Positions 41,083 to 49,322 of a stretch of 64,000 nt of DNA are shown here, one piece after another. Source of the DNA: an uncultured Oscillospiraceae bacterium. Lineage in GTDB: Bacteria; Bacillota; Clostridia; Oscillospirales; Ruminococcaceae. The DNA is taken from the NCBI GenBank assembly GCA_934539585.1, contig CAKTCT010000013.1, positions 5,110 through 69,109 of the forward strand, in the 5' to 3' direction. Position 1 is the stretch's first letter. Each line of letters opens with the position of its first letter. Made by a program: the position numbers and the translations under genes. Under the pieces are notes generated by a model, which did no database searches, was not told the origin of the DNA, and saw only the letters and a program-made list of their open reading frames with translations.

Positions 41083-41871
41083 TCATGCCAGCTTGTCGCC
41101 GGCCAGGTCCACATTCTGTTCTACGTTGGGCTCCGGGGCCTTTTCCGCCTTGGGAGCCGCCTCCGCTTCCTCGCGGCCCAAAATGGAGTGGTTCGGTTCG
41201 TCGCTGATGATGTTTCCGTCCACCAGATGGACGATCCGGTCCGCGTACTGTGCGATGTCCCGGTCGTGGGTGACCAGGATCAGGGTCTCGTTGTGCCGCC
41301 GGGCGATGCCGACGATCATCTCCATAACCTCTTTGGTGGTTTTGGAGTCCAGGTTCCCGGTAGGCTCGTCAGCAAAGACGATCTTGGGCTTTGCCACAAA
41401 GGCCCGGGCGATGCCCACCCGCTGCTGCTGGCCGCCGGACATCTGGGTGGGCTTATGGAGCATCCGTTCCCCCAGATTCACGGCCTTGAGCATCCGTTTG
41501 GCCTCCTTGACCCGCCTGGCCTTGGGCACCCCCTTGAATTCCAGGGGTAAGGCGACGTTTTCCACCGCCGTCATGGTCGGCATCAGGTTGTAGGACTGGA
41601 AGATGAAGCCGATGTTCTTCTGCCGGAACAGGGCCAGCTGCTTTTCGCTGAGCTTCACCATGTCCACGCCGTCGATGATCACCGCGCCCCGGGTGGGTTT
41701 TTCCAGCCCGGCCATGATGTTCAGCAGCGTGGATTTGCCGGACCCGGAGGTGCCCAGAATACAGCAAATCTCCCCGGCCTCTATATCCAGGTTGATCCGG
41801 TTCAGGGCGATGACCCGTTCCTTATCCACCCGATACACTTTTCGAATATCCTTGACACTTATCAGGCTCAT
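41083..41871 (-). CDS. MacB/LolD-type ABC transporter ATPase
   Basis: ATP-binding subunit, 262 residues. Walker A GTSGSGKST (40-48), signature MSGGQQQRV (144-152) and Walker B IVFADEPTGNLD (164-175) are intact, and FQSYNLMPTMTAVENV marks the MacB/LolD branch. After about residue 225 there is an extra acidic, Glu/Ala-rich tail of some 35 residues. First gene of the ATPase-surface protein-permease operon; the surface protein begins 52 bp further on. A promoter lies about 105 bp upstream. Confidence 0.94.
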   Translation of the reverse strand: MSLISVKDIRKVYRVDKERVIALNRINLDIEAGEICCILGTSGSGKSTLLNIMAGLEKPTRGAVIIDGVDMVKLSEKQLALFRQKNIGFIFQSYNLMPTMTAVENVALPLEFKGVPKARRVKEAKRMLKAVNLGERMLHKPTQMSGGQQQRVGIARAFVAKPKIVFADEPTGNLDSKTTKEVMEMIVGIARRHNETLILVTHDRDIAQYADRIVHLVDGNIISDEPNHSILGREEAEAAPKAEKAPEPNVEQNVDLAGDKLA

Positions 41872-41975
41872 GTTGGTTCTCCTAACGTCAGATTTTGCGA
41901 AGCGTTTCCTCCATTCTCCAAAATTCGTATCAATCAGACCGGCGGCGATCTTTTTTCTCTCTGCCGCCTATCCCC

Positions 41976-42005
41976 AGTATACCATATGCGCCCGGGGAAA
42001 TCCAA
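41976..42005 (-). promoter_or_regulatory. Promoter of the ABC/surface-protein operon
   Basis: TTGGAT (42000-42005), 18 bp, TATACT (41976-41981), minus strand. Confidence 0.65.
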
Positions 42006-42012
42006 TGAAAAT

Positions 42013-42044
42013 ACGGTTACAAACCTTAAGGTTTCCTTAACCGT
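42013..42044 (-). terminator. Nested palindrome, probable terminator of the aldehyde dehydrogenase gene
   Basis: Outer arms ACGGTTA/TAACCGT enclose the perfect palindrome AAACCTTAAGGTTT (42021-42034); ATTTTC follows on the minus strand. It could instead be an operator for the ABC operon, since it lies just upstream of that -35. Confidence 0.5.
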
Positions 42045-42103
42045 TTCGTCATTTATTCAGTGAAAAAATCCGCCGCATCTGTTGCAGCCCCGGAAAATTT
42101 TTC

Positions 42104-43471
42104 CTACTTCATGAGTTTTTTGAGGAGCCCCAGCTTCCCCCGGTAGGGCGGGTACCGCACCGGAAGGTCCAGCCAGGTCCCCCGTTTCAGCACCGGTTTC
42201 CAGTGGGTGAAGGTGTCGAAGCCCGCCTTTCCGTGGCAGCCGCCCATTCCCGACTCCCCCACTCCCCCGAAGGGCAGATTGTGGGGCAGCAGATGGACGA
42301 TGGTGTCGTTGAGGCACCCACCCCCGAAGCTCAGCTCCCCCAGCACCCGGCGGATGACCTCCCGGTCCCGGGTAAAAAGATACAGCGCCAACGGCTTCGG
42401 CCGTTCCAGAACGAAGTCCAGGACCTCCCCGATCTCCCCGTAAGGGATCACCGGCAGGATTGGCCCGAAGATTTCCTCCTTCATCACCGGCCGCTCCGGC
42501 CCGGGCGCGTCCAGAACCGTCAGGGCCAGCTTCTGCCCCTCCGGATCGGCCTCCCCGCCGAACAGCACCCGTTCACCGTCCAGGAGCCCCGCCAGCCGGT
42601 CAAAATGCCGCCGGTTGACGATCTGCGGGTAGTCCCCGCTGGCCAGCATCCCCCCGGGGAACAGGACCTCCGCCTGCCGCCGGAGCTCCCGGAGGAACGC
42701 CTCCCGCACCGGCTCCTGGACCAGCACATAGTCCGGAGCCACGCAGGTCTGCCCGGCGTTCAGGCACTTCCCCCAGACGATCCGCCGGGCCGCCAGGGGG
42801 ATGTCCGCCGTCCTGTCCACGATGCAGGGGCTCTTTCCCCCCAGCTCCAGCGTCACCGGCGTGAGGTTCTTGGCCGCCGCCGCCATGACGATCCGCCCCA
42901 CCCGGGGGCTTCCCGTGAAAAAGATGTGGTCGAATCCCAGGTCCAGCAGCCGGGTGTTCCCCTCCACCGAGGCCCGGCGCACCGCCACATACTCCGGCGG
43001 ATACAGGCGTTCCAGCATCTCCGCCAGGACCCCCGACGTCCGGGGCGCGTCCTCCGGCAGGACCAGGACGGCGCAGTTCCCGGCGGCTATGGCCGAAACC
43101 AGCGGCGCTAAGATCAGCTGCACCGGATAGTTCCAGGGCGCCAGGATCAGGACGCAGCCCTTGGGCTCCGCCATGAGCCTCCCCCCGGAGGGGAACTGGG
43201 TCAGCGGCCCCGGGACCCGCTTGGTCCGCGCCCAGCCCTTCAGATGCCCCAGGGCGGCCCGGATTTCTCCCCGAACCACCCCCAGCTCCGTGGCGTAGGC
43301 TTCGAAGGGGCTTTTCCCCAGGTCCGCCGCCAGAGCCTCCAGCAGCGCCGGCTCCCAGTCTCCCAGGCCCCGGAGCAGCTTCCGCAGCTGTTCCCGCCGG
43401 AACCCCAGCCCCCGGGTCGCCCCGCTCCGGAAATACGCCCGCTGCCCCTCCAGAATCTCCCGTTCCTCCAT
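42104..43471 (-). CDS. Class-3-type (fatty) aldehyde dehydrogenase
   Basis: NAD(P)-dependent oxidation of long-chain or aromatic aldehydes. The 455 residues lack the N-terminal extension of tetrameric ALDHs, as in class 3 enzymes. Motifs: APWNYPVQL (111-119), FTGSPRVG (185-192), ELGGKSP with the general base Glu209, and NAGQTCVAPDY with the nucleophile Cys243. GGAGGAG lies 5 nt before the ATG at 43471; the open frame extends much further back without another good start. Single-gene unit divergent from the nucleotidyltransferase-fold gene. Confidence 0.93.
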   Translation of the reverse strand: MEEREILEGQRAYFRSGATRGLGFRREQLRKLLRGLGDWEPALLEALAADLGKSPFEAYATELGVVRGEIRAALGHLKGWARTKRVPGPLTQFPSGGRLMAEPKGCVLILAPWNYPVQLILAPLVSAIAAGNCAVLVLPEDAPRTSGVLAEMLERLYPPEYVAVRRASVEGNTRLLDLGFDHIFFTGSPRVGRIVMAAAAKNLTPVTLELGGKSPCIVDRTADIPLAARRIVWGKCLNAGQTCVAPDYVLVQEPVREAFLRELRRQAEVLFPGGMLASGDYPQIVNRRHFDRLAGLLDGERVLFGGEADPEGQKLALTVLDAPGPERPVMKEEIFGPILPVIPYGEIGEVLDFVLERPKPLALYLFTRDREVIRRVLGELSFGGGCLNDTIVHLLPHNLPFGGVGESGMGGCHGKAGFDTFTHWKPVLKRGTWLDLPVRYPPYRGKLGLLKKLMK

Positions 43472-43540
43472 AAAAACTCCTCCGTTTCTTCTTCGCTCCA
43501 TCAAAAATCCGCCGTTTTTTAAAAAATCCGCCCTCCCCCC

Positions 43541-43569
43541 TTGACACCGCCCCCGAATTCCGCTATACT
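43541..43569 (+). promoter_or_regulatory. Strong sigma-A promoter of the orphan nucleotidyltransferase-fold gene
   Basis: Perfect TTGACA (43541-43546), 17 bp, TATACT (43564-43569). Confidence 0.85.
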
Positions 43570-43575
43570 GTAATG

Positions 43576-43592
43576 ATTTAGCAAAGCTAAAT
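43576..43592. promoter_or_regulatory. Perfect inverted repeat just after the promoter
   Basis: ATTTAGC-AAA-GCTAAAT at the expected transcription start of the nucleotidyltransferase-fold gene; a likely operator for an unknown regulator. Confidence 0.5.
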
Positions 43593-43621
43593 GGGCGGCG
43601 TGGGCAAAAAGGAGGAAGCGT

Positions 43622-44338
43622 ATGTATCACTATGTCAAAAATCAAGAGTTTCTGTGCGCCATGAAAAGCGATTGCGCCGACCTTATCAACCAACTGGTCC
43701 AGCGCATCAACAACGATGACTGCATGGAGGTCCATGCGGAACTGGTCGGCAGCGGAAAATGGAACCTTATTACACAAAACGGACAAGAACCCATCGACCT
43801 CGATTATAACCTGGTTATCGACAACATCGGCCGCCGAATGTCAAGCAGTTATTCACTGCTCGGGCGCGAACAGCAAATCAAAGAATACGTCCGCCAGCAG
43901 TTCAATTTCATCCTTCAGAAAAACGATGCAGAAGACTGTGACGATTCCACCTCTGCCTTAACCACAAAATGCTGGTATTTCCAAAAGTGGCCCACCCTAA
44001 AATACCACATCGACCTCGCCATTGTCCGAAAATATCTTACCGGCTGGCAGCGTCTCCGCCACGAAAAAACCGGCTATACCAGTTTCGACCGCTGGTACTG
44101 GAACCAAATCCCCAATCTCACAGAAATAGAAGAAAAAGCCTCACGCCTCAACCATGATGGCCTATGGGAAGAAGTGCGTGCCCAGTACCTGGATAAGAAA
44201 AACCTCTATCTCCAGCGCAACGACCATAACCACTCGTCTTTCATCGTTTATATCGAAACCATCAACGAAACCTTTAACAAATTTTACCGTTCCAATGGCT
44301 GGTCTTCATCGGAAGGAACAAGATACGTCCGCAAATAA
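43622..44338 (+). CDS. Orphan nucleotidyltransferase-fold protein
   Basis: A 238-residue cytoplasmic protein. The segment LVGSGKWNL (41-49), then IDLDYNLVI with Asp59 and Asp61, and YHIDLAIV with Asp131 gives the G-S...D-x-D...D layout of the pol-beta-like nucleotidyltransferase fold, as in CD-NTases and minimal nucleotidyltransferases. A strong promoter, an inverted repeat and an AAGGAGG ribosome site precede it, and a terminator follows. Its base composition is lower in GC than its neighbours, with many AAA, AAT and TAT codons, which suggests acquisition. No effector, toxin or antitoxin gene flanks it. The product nucleotide and target are unknown. Confidence 0.72.
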   Translation: MYHYVKNQEFLCAMKSDCADLINQLVQRINNDDCMEVHAELVGSGKWNLITQNGQEPIDLDYNLVIDNIGRRMSSSYSLLGREQQIKEYVRQQFNFILQKNDAEDCDDSTSALTTKCWYFQKWPTLKYHIDLAIVRKYLTGWQRLRHEKTGYTSFDRWYWNQIPNLTEIEEKASRLNHDGLWEEVRAQYLDKKNLYLQRNDHNHSSFIVYIETINETFNKFYRSNGWSSSEGTRYVRK

Positions 44339-44340
44339 CC

Positions 44341-44382
44341 AACGCCCCGTCCGTCCCACACAGGGCCCGGACGGGGCGTTTT
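44341..44382 (+). terminator. Terminator of the nucleotidyltransferase-fold gene
   Basis: Twelve-bp stem AACGCCCCGTCC/GGACGGGGCGTT followed by TTTC; it may also serve the convergent phosphate operon. Confidence 0.8.
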
Positions 44383-44383
44383 C

Positions 44384-45007
44384 TCAGCTGTTCTTCATCA
44401 TCACGCCCTCGACCGCGTTGGCCACGTGCTCGCAGGCGTCGCAGCAAAGCTCCAGCCGGTCGAAGATTTTGGTCCACGCCACGATCTCCACCGGGTCCTT
44501 GCAGTTGAGGTACAGGTTCCGCACCGCCTCGGTGTACATCCGGTCCCCGACCTCCTCCAGCCGGTTGATCTCGATGATGCTTTCATGGATGGTGGTGGAT
44601 TTCCGGAAGTTCTGGAAGTCCTCCATGGTCTTTTTCAGGCCGTTGCAGCACTGGACCACCACGTCCACAAAGTCGATGGCCTCGGGCCGGATGGCCTGGA
44701 TGTTGTACATGTAGACCCCCATGAGCACGTCCTCGATGCTGTCCGTGACATTGTCGATCTCCTGGCCCAGCTCGATGATGTCCTCCCGCTCGATGGGGGA
44801 AATGAACTCCCGGGCCAGCCGGTTCATCATGTCGTGCTTGCCCATGTCGGCGGCGTGCTCGATTCCGTGGAGGTTGGTCATCATCTCCGCCAGCCCCGTG
44901 GGATCGAATCGCTTCAGCGAAGTCTCCAGGATTTCGGCGGACTGGCAGGAGTAGTCCACCAGCTGCACGAACGCCTCAAAATAGTTGAAGTCCCGTTTGT
45001 TTCCCAT
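44384..45007 (-). CDS. PhoU-like (DUF47) partner of the Pit phosphate transporter
   Basis: Cytoplasmic all-helical protein of 207 residues in the DUF47/PhoU-like family that regulates or assists Pit transporters. Characteristic phrases are YFEAFVQLVDYSCQSAEIL, LHGIEHAADMGKHDMMNRLA and LGQEIDNVTDSIEDVLMG, the latter two carrying the acidic/His residues that bind metal in PhoU proteins. It starts 18 bp after the Pit gene and has GGAG upstream, so the two are one operon. The order Pit then DUF47 is common in Clostridia. Confidence 0.92.
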   Translation of the reverse strand: MGNKRDFNYFEAFVQLVDYSCQSAEILETSLKRFDPTGLAEMMTNLHGIEHAADMGKHDMMNRLAREFISPIEREDIIELGQEIDNVTDSIEDVLMGVYMYNIQAIRPEAIDFVDVVVQCCNGLKKTMEDFQNFRKSTTIHESIIEINRLEEVGDRMYTEAVRNLYLNCKDPVEIVAWTKIFDRLELCCDACEHVANAVEGVMMKNS

Positions 45008-45025
45008 TGCCGTTCTCCTTTGCTT

Positions 45026-46081
45026 TTACTGAAAAATCCACATAAACAGCCTGGCCATCAGATAGCCGATGATCCCGCACCCCGGAAAGGTCAGCACCCA
45101 GGTCAGGACCATCTCCTTCACCGTCCCCCAGTTCACCGAGGACAGCCGCTTGGAGGCCCCCACGCCCATGATGGCGGTGGTTTTGGTGTGAGTGGTGCTC
45201 ACCGGCACCCCGGTCAGGGAGGAGAACAGCATGCACCCTGCGGCGGCCAGGTCCGCGGAGAAGCCCTGGTAGGTCTCCAGCTTCACCATGTCCATGCCCA
45301 CGGCCTTGATGATCCGATACCCCCCGATGGAGGTCCCCAGGGCCATCACTGCGGAGCACAGCACCATGAGCCACACCGGAATCTGGAAGTCCGACGCGCT
45401 GCCGTTTCCGCTGGCCAGAGCGATCCCCAGCAGGAACACCCCCATGAACTTCTGGCCGTCCTGGGCCCCGTGCATAAAGGCCGTGGCCGCCCCGCCTGCA
45501 ATCTGCGCCCCCCGGAAAAACCGGGAGGTCCGCCGCCGGTCCATTCTCCGGCAGATGAGCTCCACCAGCTTCGTCGCCAGATAGCCGCTGCCGAAGCCCA
45601 GCACCGTGGACAGCGCCAGCCCGTAAAGGACCTTGACCCACTCCCCGCCGTTGACGCCGGAGATCCCCCCCTGAAGGGCGATGGCCGCCCCGGAGAGCCC
45701 GGCTATCAGGGCGTGGCTCTCGCTGGTGGGGATGCCGAAGGCCCAGGCCGCCGTGGCCCAGGCCACAATGGCGAACAGCGCCGCGCATAAGGCCACCAGC
45801 GCCTGGTGGCTATCCCCCCCGAAGTCCACCATGTTGTAGATGGTCATGGCCACCGTGCTGTTGACCACCGTCATCAGCAGCACCCCGAAGAAGTTGAACA
45901 CTGCGGCCATGAGAATGGCCCTTTTCGGCCCGATGGCCCGGGTGGAGACGCAGGTGGCGATGGCGTTGGGTGCGTCGGTCCAGCCGTTGACCAGGATCAC
46001 GCCCAGGGTGAGGACGACGGTAACGGCTAGCGCCGGGTTGTGCGCCAGCTGGCTCAAGAATTCGGAAAATCCGATGGTCAT
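45026..46081 (-). CDS. pit: Inorganic phosphate transporter, Pit family
   Basis: Low-affinity phosphate (metal-phosphate):proton symporter, 351 residues, about ten membrane helices. The two inverted signature repeats are visible as NGWTDAPNAIATCVSTRA (near residue 33) and GVPVSTTHTKTTAIMGVG (near 290), the latter carrying the STTH motif. GGGAGGA 5 nt before the ATG at 46081 sets the start; an in-frame ATG six codons earlier has no ribosome site. Its own promoter lies about 70 bp upstream. Confidence 0.94.
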   Translation of the reverse strand: MTIGFSEFLSQLAHNPALAVTVVLTLGVILVNGWTDAPNAIATCVSTRAIGPKRAILMAAVFNFFGVLLMTVVNSTVAMTIYNMVDFGGDSHQALVALCAALFAIVAWATAAWAFGIPTSESHALIAGLSGAAIALQGGISGVNGGEWVKVLYGLALSTVLGFGSGYLATKLVELICRRMDRRRTSRFFRGAQIAGGAATAFMHGAQDGQKFMGVFLLGIALASGNGSASDFQIPVWLMVLCSAVMALGTSIGGYRIIKAVGMDMVKLETYQGFSADLAAAGCMLFSSLTGVPVSTTHTKTTAIMGVGASKRLSSVNWGTVKEMVLTWVLTFPGCGIIGYLMARLFMWIFQ

Positions 46082-46142
46082 AAGTTCCTCCCGTCCCAAA
46101 TCGGAGCGTTTTTGCCCCTTTCGCAGACATATTTACCCTTTT

Positions 46143-46171
46143 ATGTTACCATATTTCGGGAAATTTCGCAA
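46143..46171 (-). promoter_or_regulatory. Promoter of the pit operon
   Basis: TTGCGA (46166-46171), 17 bp, TAACAT (46143-46148), minus strand. Confidence 0.6.
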
Positions 46172-46211
46172 GAATGACACAATTATTTTACCCAAACTTT
46201 ACACAAGCACC

Positions 46212-46239
46212 TTGTATTCCGGTAAAATTCCTGTATAAT
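46212..46239 (+). promoter_or_regulatory. Promoter-like sequence 890 bp before popT
   Basis: TTGTAT (46212-46217), 16 bp, perfect TATAAT (46234-46239), plus strand. The only downstream plus-strand gene is popT at 47126. Confidence 0.6.
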
Positions 46240-47125
46240 AGAAATATCCTGTGCCGATTCCCGGCAAAAATTCCTCAAACGATACCCTCCGGCGCCCTCA
46301 CCGGCTTGAATCCCCCGCGCCATCCCCTGGAAGCGCCGTCCCCGACCCCGTCGGCTTCCCGCCCACGAAACTTTTTCCCAATCAGCAGCCACCAGCACCC
46401 AGGGCGGCCCATCCCCCAAAGCTCTCATGCCGCACCGACAGCCCCGGTCATCCAACCCCACCCGAAACCGCTGGCCCGCTGCCGTCCTTTTTCAGAGATA
46501 CCGCCCCTTGGCACTTCCTGTTAACCAGGCGCTTTCCTCCACGAACAAAAAGCCCCTTGAAAGCCTGCTGCCAACGCTCACTTCGCTTAAAGCAGCCCCT
46601 TTTATGAGCCCATCGGCGACCCGGCGCTATCCGGCCCCATCCATAGCCGCACGAACCAGCCGGTCCGAATCAGCCTTGTAATTCATCGGTACTGCCGCCT
46701 GTCCCGCGGCATATAAACAAGCGGTCCGCCCCAGCCAACTCTCCTCCTCATCGAATCCGCCGCCTGCAGCCGATAATGACCCGGGCAGCATCGACCGCAA
46801 AATGCAGCGAGCACCTTCACCGGCCACTCCGACGCATCCTAATCGAGACCAATCACTGGCCCGAATCTTCTTACAACACTCGTTTCCATCACTTTCCGGA
46901 AGCGCCGCCCCCTTTGCTTTCCCCACAAACCTACACGTTCCCTTTGCTTTCCCCACAAACCATGCAATGGACGGCTTTCTGCTCAAAAAGTTTCCCCACA
47001 TCGAAACCCGCCGCCCGCAACCGCCAGCGGCAGCGCAACCCATCCCGAACCCGGAGCGAAACCCTTTCTCACCGGCAGACCCGACACGATCCAAATCCAT
47101 TGAAAACGGAGGCCGCTGCATCCCC
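46240..47125 (+). other. Long C-rich untranslated stretch before popT
   Basis: About 890 bp without a credible gene: frames lack ribosome sites and translate to low-complexity Pro/Ser/Arg sequence. The plus strand is strongly C-rich. A 20-bp phrase (CTTTGCTTTCCCCACAAAC with flanks) is repeated with a 29-bp period at 46912-46932 and 46941-46961. If the promoter at 46212-46239 is used for popT, this is an unusually long leader. Otherwise it is decayed sequence like that at 17.2-18.0 kb. Confidence 0.5.
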
Positions 47126-47932
47126 ATGAAAAAGTACCTGCTCAACATCTTCAAGGGCCTGCTGGTCGGCGCGTCCATGCTGATTCCCGGAGTCAGCGGC
47201 GGGACCATGGCCATCATCCTCAACACCTACGACGACCTTCTGGCGGCAGTGAGCCACTTCTTCCAAAGCCCCAAAAAGCATTTCCTCATGCTGGCCACCT
47301 TCAGCTGCGGCGGCCTCCTGGGGATTTTCCTCTTTTCCAAGCCCATCCTGACCCTGACGGAGCGCTTCCGTTTCCCCATGCTCTTTCTGTTTCTGGGGGC
47401 CATTCTGGGCGGCATCCCGGCCCTGTGGAAGAAAGCGGAAATCCGTTCCTTCCGCCCCTATCAAATCCTCTGGCCGATTCTCGGCATCCTCTTTGTCACC
47501 GGCCTGTCCCTGATTCCGGACACCCTGTTTACCAACTCCGGCGGCGGCTTTGTTTATCTTCTGCTGCTGGTCCTGGCCGGCGTCCTGGCGGCGGTGGCCC
47601 TGATTCTGCCCGGCATCAGCCTTTCCTATATGCTCCTGGTCCTGGGCCTTTATGAGCCCACCATGACCGCCATCCACCAGCTGGACTTTCCTTTCCTGTT
47701 GCCCATGGGTCTGGGCCTGGCCGCCGGGACCCTACTCATGGTCAAGGCCCTGGAAAAGGCCATGGTCTCCTACCCCAAAGTGACCTACCCGGTGATCATC
47801 GGGTTCCTCCTGGGCTCCCTCCCCGCTGTCTTCCCCGGAATCCCCACCGGCATCGACTGGCTCATCTGCCCCCTGACCCTGGCAATCGGCTTCTCCGCCG
47901 TCTGGTTCCTTTCCCGCATCACCTCGGATTGA
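47126..47932 (+). CDS. popT: DUF368 polyprenyl-phosphate transporter (PopT-like)
   Basis: Membrane protein of 268 residues with about eight helices. DUF368 proteins have been shown in other Firmicutes to carry undecaprenyl phosphate back across the membrane so it can be reused for wall synthesis. The family start is clear: KGLLVGASMLIPGVSGGTMA (10-29), repeated in the second half as ALILPGISLSYMLLVLGLY. The ATG at 47126 is the best start (GGAGG 13 nt upstream, rather far). The last 160 bp of the gene are copied 490 bp downstream in the repeat array. Confidence 0.88.
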   Translation: MKKYLLNIFKGLLVGASMLIPGVSGGTMAIILNTYDDLLAAVSHFFQSPKKHFLMLATFSCGGLLGIFLFSKPILTLTERFRFPMLFLFLGAILGGIPALWKKAEIRSFRPYQILWPILGILFVTGLSLIPDTLFTNSGGGFVYLLLLVLAGVLAAVALILPGISLSYMLLVLGLYEPTMTAIHQLDFPFLLPMGLGLAAGTLLMVKALEKAMVSYPKVTYPVIIGFLLGSLPAVFPGIPTGIDWLICPLTLAIGFSAVWFLSRITSD

Positions 47933-49322
47933 CCCTCTGCCTCAACAACACCAAACCCGCACCTGCGTTTCCCCAAAAAGGAATCGGGGGCGGGTTTGTT
48001 CCGTTATTTTATATTCACTCCAAAAACATCCTCCCCCAGACCCGACCACGGTCCACTATCAAGGTCACCCCAAAAGTCTGACCTTTTGCCCCCAGCAATA
48101 CCCAAGCGGCACCCGTGTTCCCCCAAAAAGGAACCTGTGCGGGTTTATTTCGCCTTTTTTGTAACCGTTCCAAAGTCTCTCATAGTCGGCCTGTATGCTC
48201 CCAACCCGGCCTTTTGACACCTAACAATACTCAAATCACACCTTGCGTTTCCCCAAAAGGAACCGGGGGCGGTTTTCTTACCTCTTGGCAGCTGTCTCAA
48301 AACCTTCTCCGACCTGACCCCAAAACCTGACTGATAGTCAATCCTCTTTATAGCCGCCCTACCCAAACTTATCCCAGATATGCCTGCCGTCCCCTCAATC
48401 AGGGCCGCGAAAACGATGTCGTCCCCAAAGTGACCTACCCGGTGATCATCGGCTTCCTCCTGGGCTCCCTTCCCGCTGTCTTCCCCGGAATCCCCACGGG
48501 TATCGACTGGCTGATCTGCCCCCCTGACCCTGGCAATCGGCTTCTCCGCCGTCTGGTTCCTTTCCCGCATCACCTCGGATTGACCCTTCAATCCCCCAAA
48601 CCATACCAGAACCGCACCCAATGTTCCCCGAAAAGGAACCACGGTGCGGTTTTTGCTCTTTACAACCGTTCCAGAACCTCCTCACTGACCCGGCCATGGT
48701 TCCCACCTATTGGTGTCGAAAATTCCAGGCCGCCCTTCTGACACCCAAATCAAACCTGTACCCTACGTTCCCCCGAAAAAGAAGCCGCACATGCGCGTCT
48801 ATCTTACCACTTTATGGCCGTTTCAAAATTCTCCATAATCAGCCAGACGTCTCCCGGACCCCGCCGCAATCCTCCCACCGGTGTCGAATCTTCCCGAATC
48901 GTCCCTCTGATCCCCCTAATAACACCCAAACCGCACCTCACGTCCCCAAAAGGAATCCTGGTGCGGTTTTCCTGCCTTTTATAACTACCCCGGAATGCCT
49001 TTATGACCGCTGCCCCCCTGACCTGACCGCCGAAACCTTGCTCATGGTCAGTACTTAAAAACGCATGCCGCCCTCTCATCTTTGCAGCCGCCCGAAATCA
49101 CCTCATGGCCAACTGGACTTGCCCCAAAAACTTGTCCTTGGTCAAGGTGTTCGAAAAACATAGCCGCTCCAAAATCTCCATGACCGTCAGACCTCCCCGA
49201 CCCACCATGGAAATCCTCCCGATATCGGGAACCCCAAACTGCCCCTCCGATACCCCTTACAATACCCAAACCGCACCCTGCGCTCCCCTAAAAAAGGGGC
49301 CCGCGGGTGCGGTTTTTGCTCC
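47933..49322. repeat. Array of decayed terminator-plus-gene-tail repeats between convergent genes
   Basis: No gene is seen in these 1390 bp. A hairpin of the type AACCGCACC-n-TTCCCC-AAAA-GGAA-n-GGTGCGGTTTT recurs seven times: 47953-47997, 48104-48147, 48233-48276, 48610-48654, 48752-48799 (degenerate), 48928-48970 and 49268-49317. After most hairpins follows a decayed copy of the last bases of the peptidase gene that ends at 49323 (compare CCGCTCCAGAATCTCC there with CCGTTCCAGAACCTCC after the fourth hairpin). Spacing is mostly 125-180 bp. The first copy should terminate popT and the last lies at the end of the peptidase gene. Confidence 0.8.
48423..48587 (+). pseudogene. Duplicate of the popT 3' end inside the array
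   Basis: Matches the last 160 bp of popT (from 47773) with about five substitutions and one inserted C, roughly 96% identity, including the TGA stop. It has no start, and the inserted C shifts the frame. It is much better preserved than the hairpin units around it, so it is a younger duplication. Confidence 0.9.

Noticed and set aside
42021..42034. AAACCTTAAGGTTT palindrome as a dedicated regulator site of the ABC operon
   Set aside because: It is embedded in a larger hairpin followed by a short T run at the end of the aldehyde dehydrogenase gene, so a terminator is the simpler reading.
43622..44338. Complete CBASS or toxin-antitoxin system at the nucleotidyltransferase gene
   Set aside because: Neighbours are an aldehyde dehydrogenase and phosphate-transport genes; no effector, ubiquitin-like accessory or HEPN partner is visible.
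46627..47226. Minus-strand frame of 199 codons before popT
   Set aside because: It runs antisense into the popT start, has no ribosome site and no recognisable domain.
47953..49317. CRISPR-like impression of the repeated hairpins
   Set aside because: Repeats are diverged, spacing is irregular (125-340 bp), the units are terminators with T runs, the spacers are homologous to each other, and no cas genes are present.
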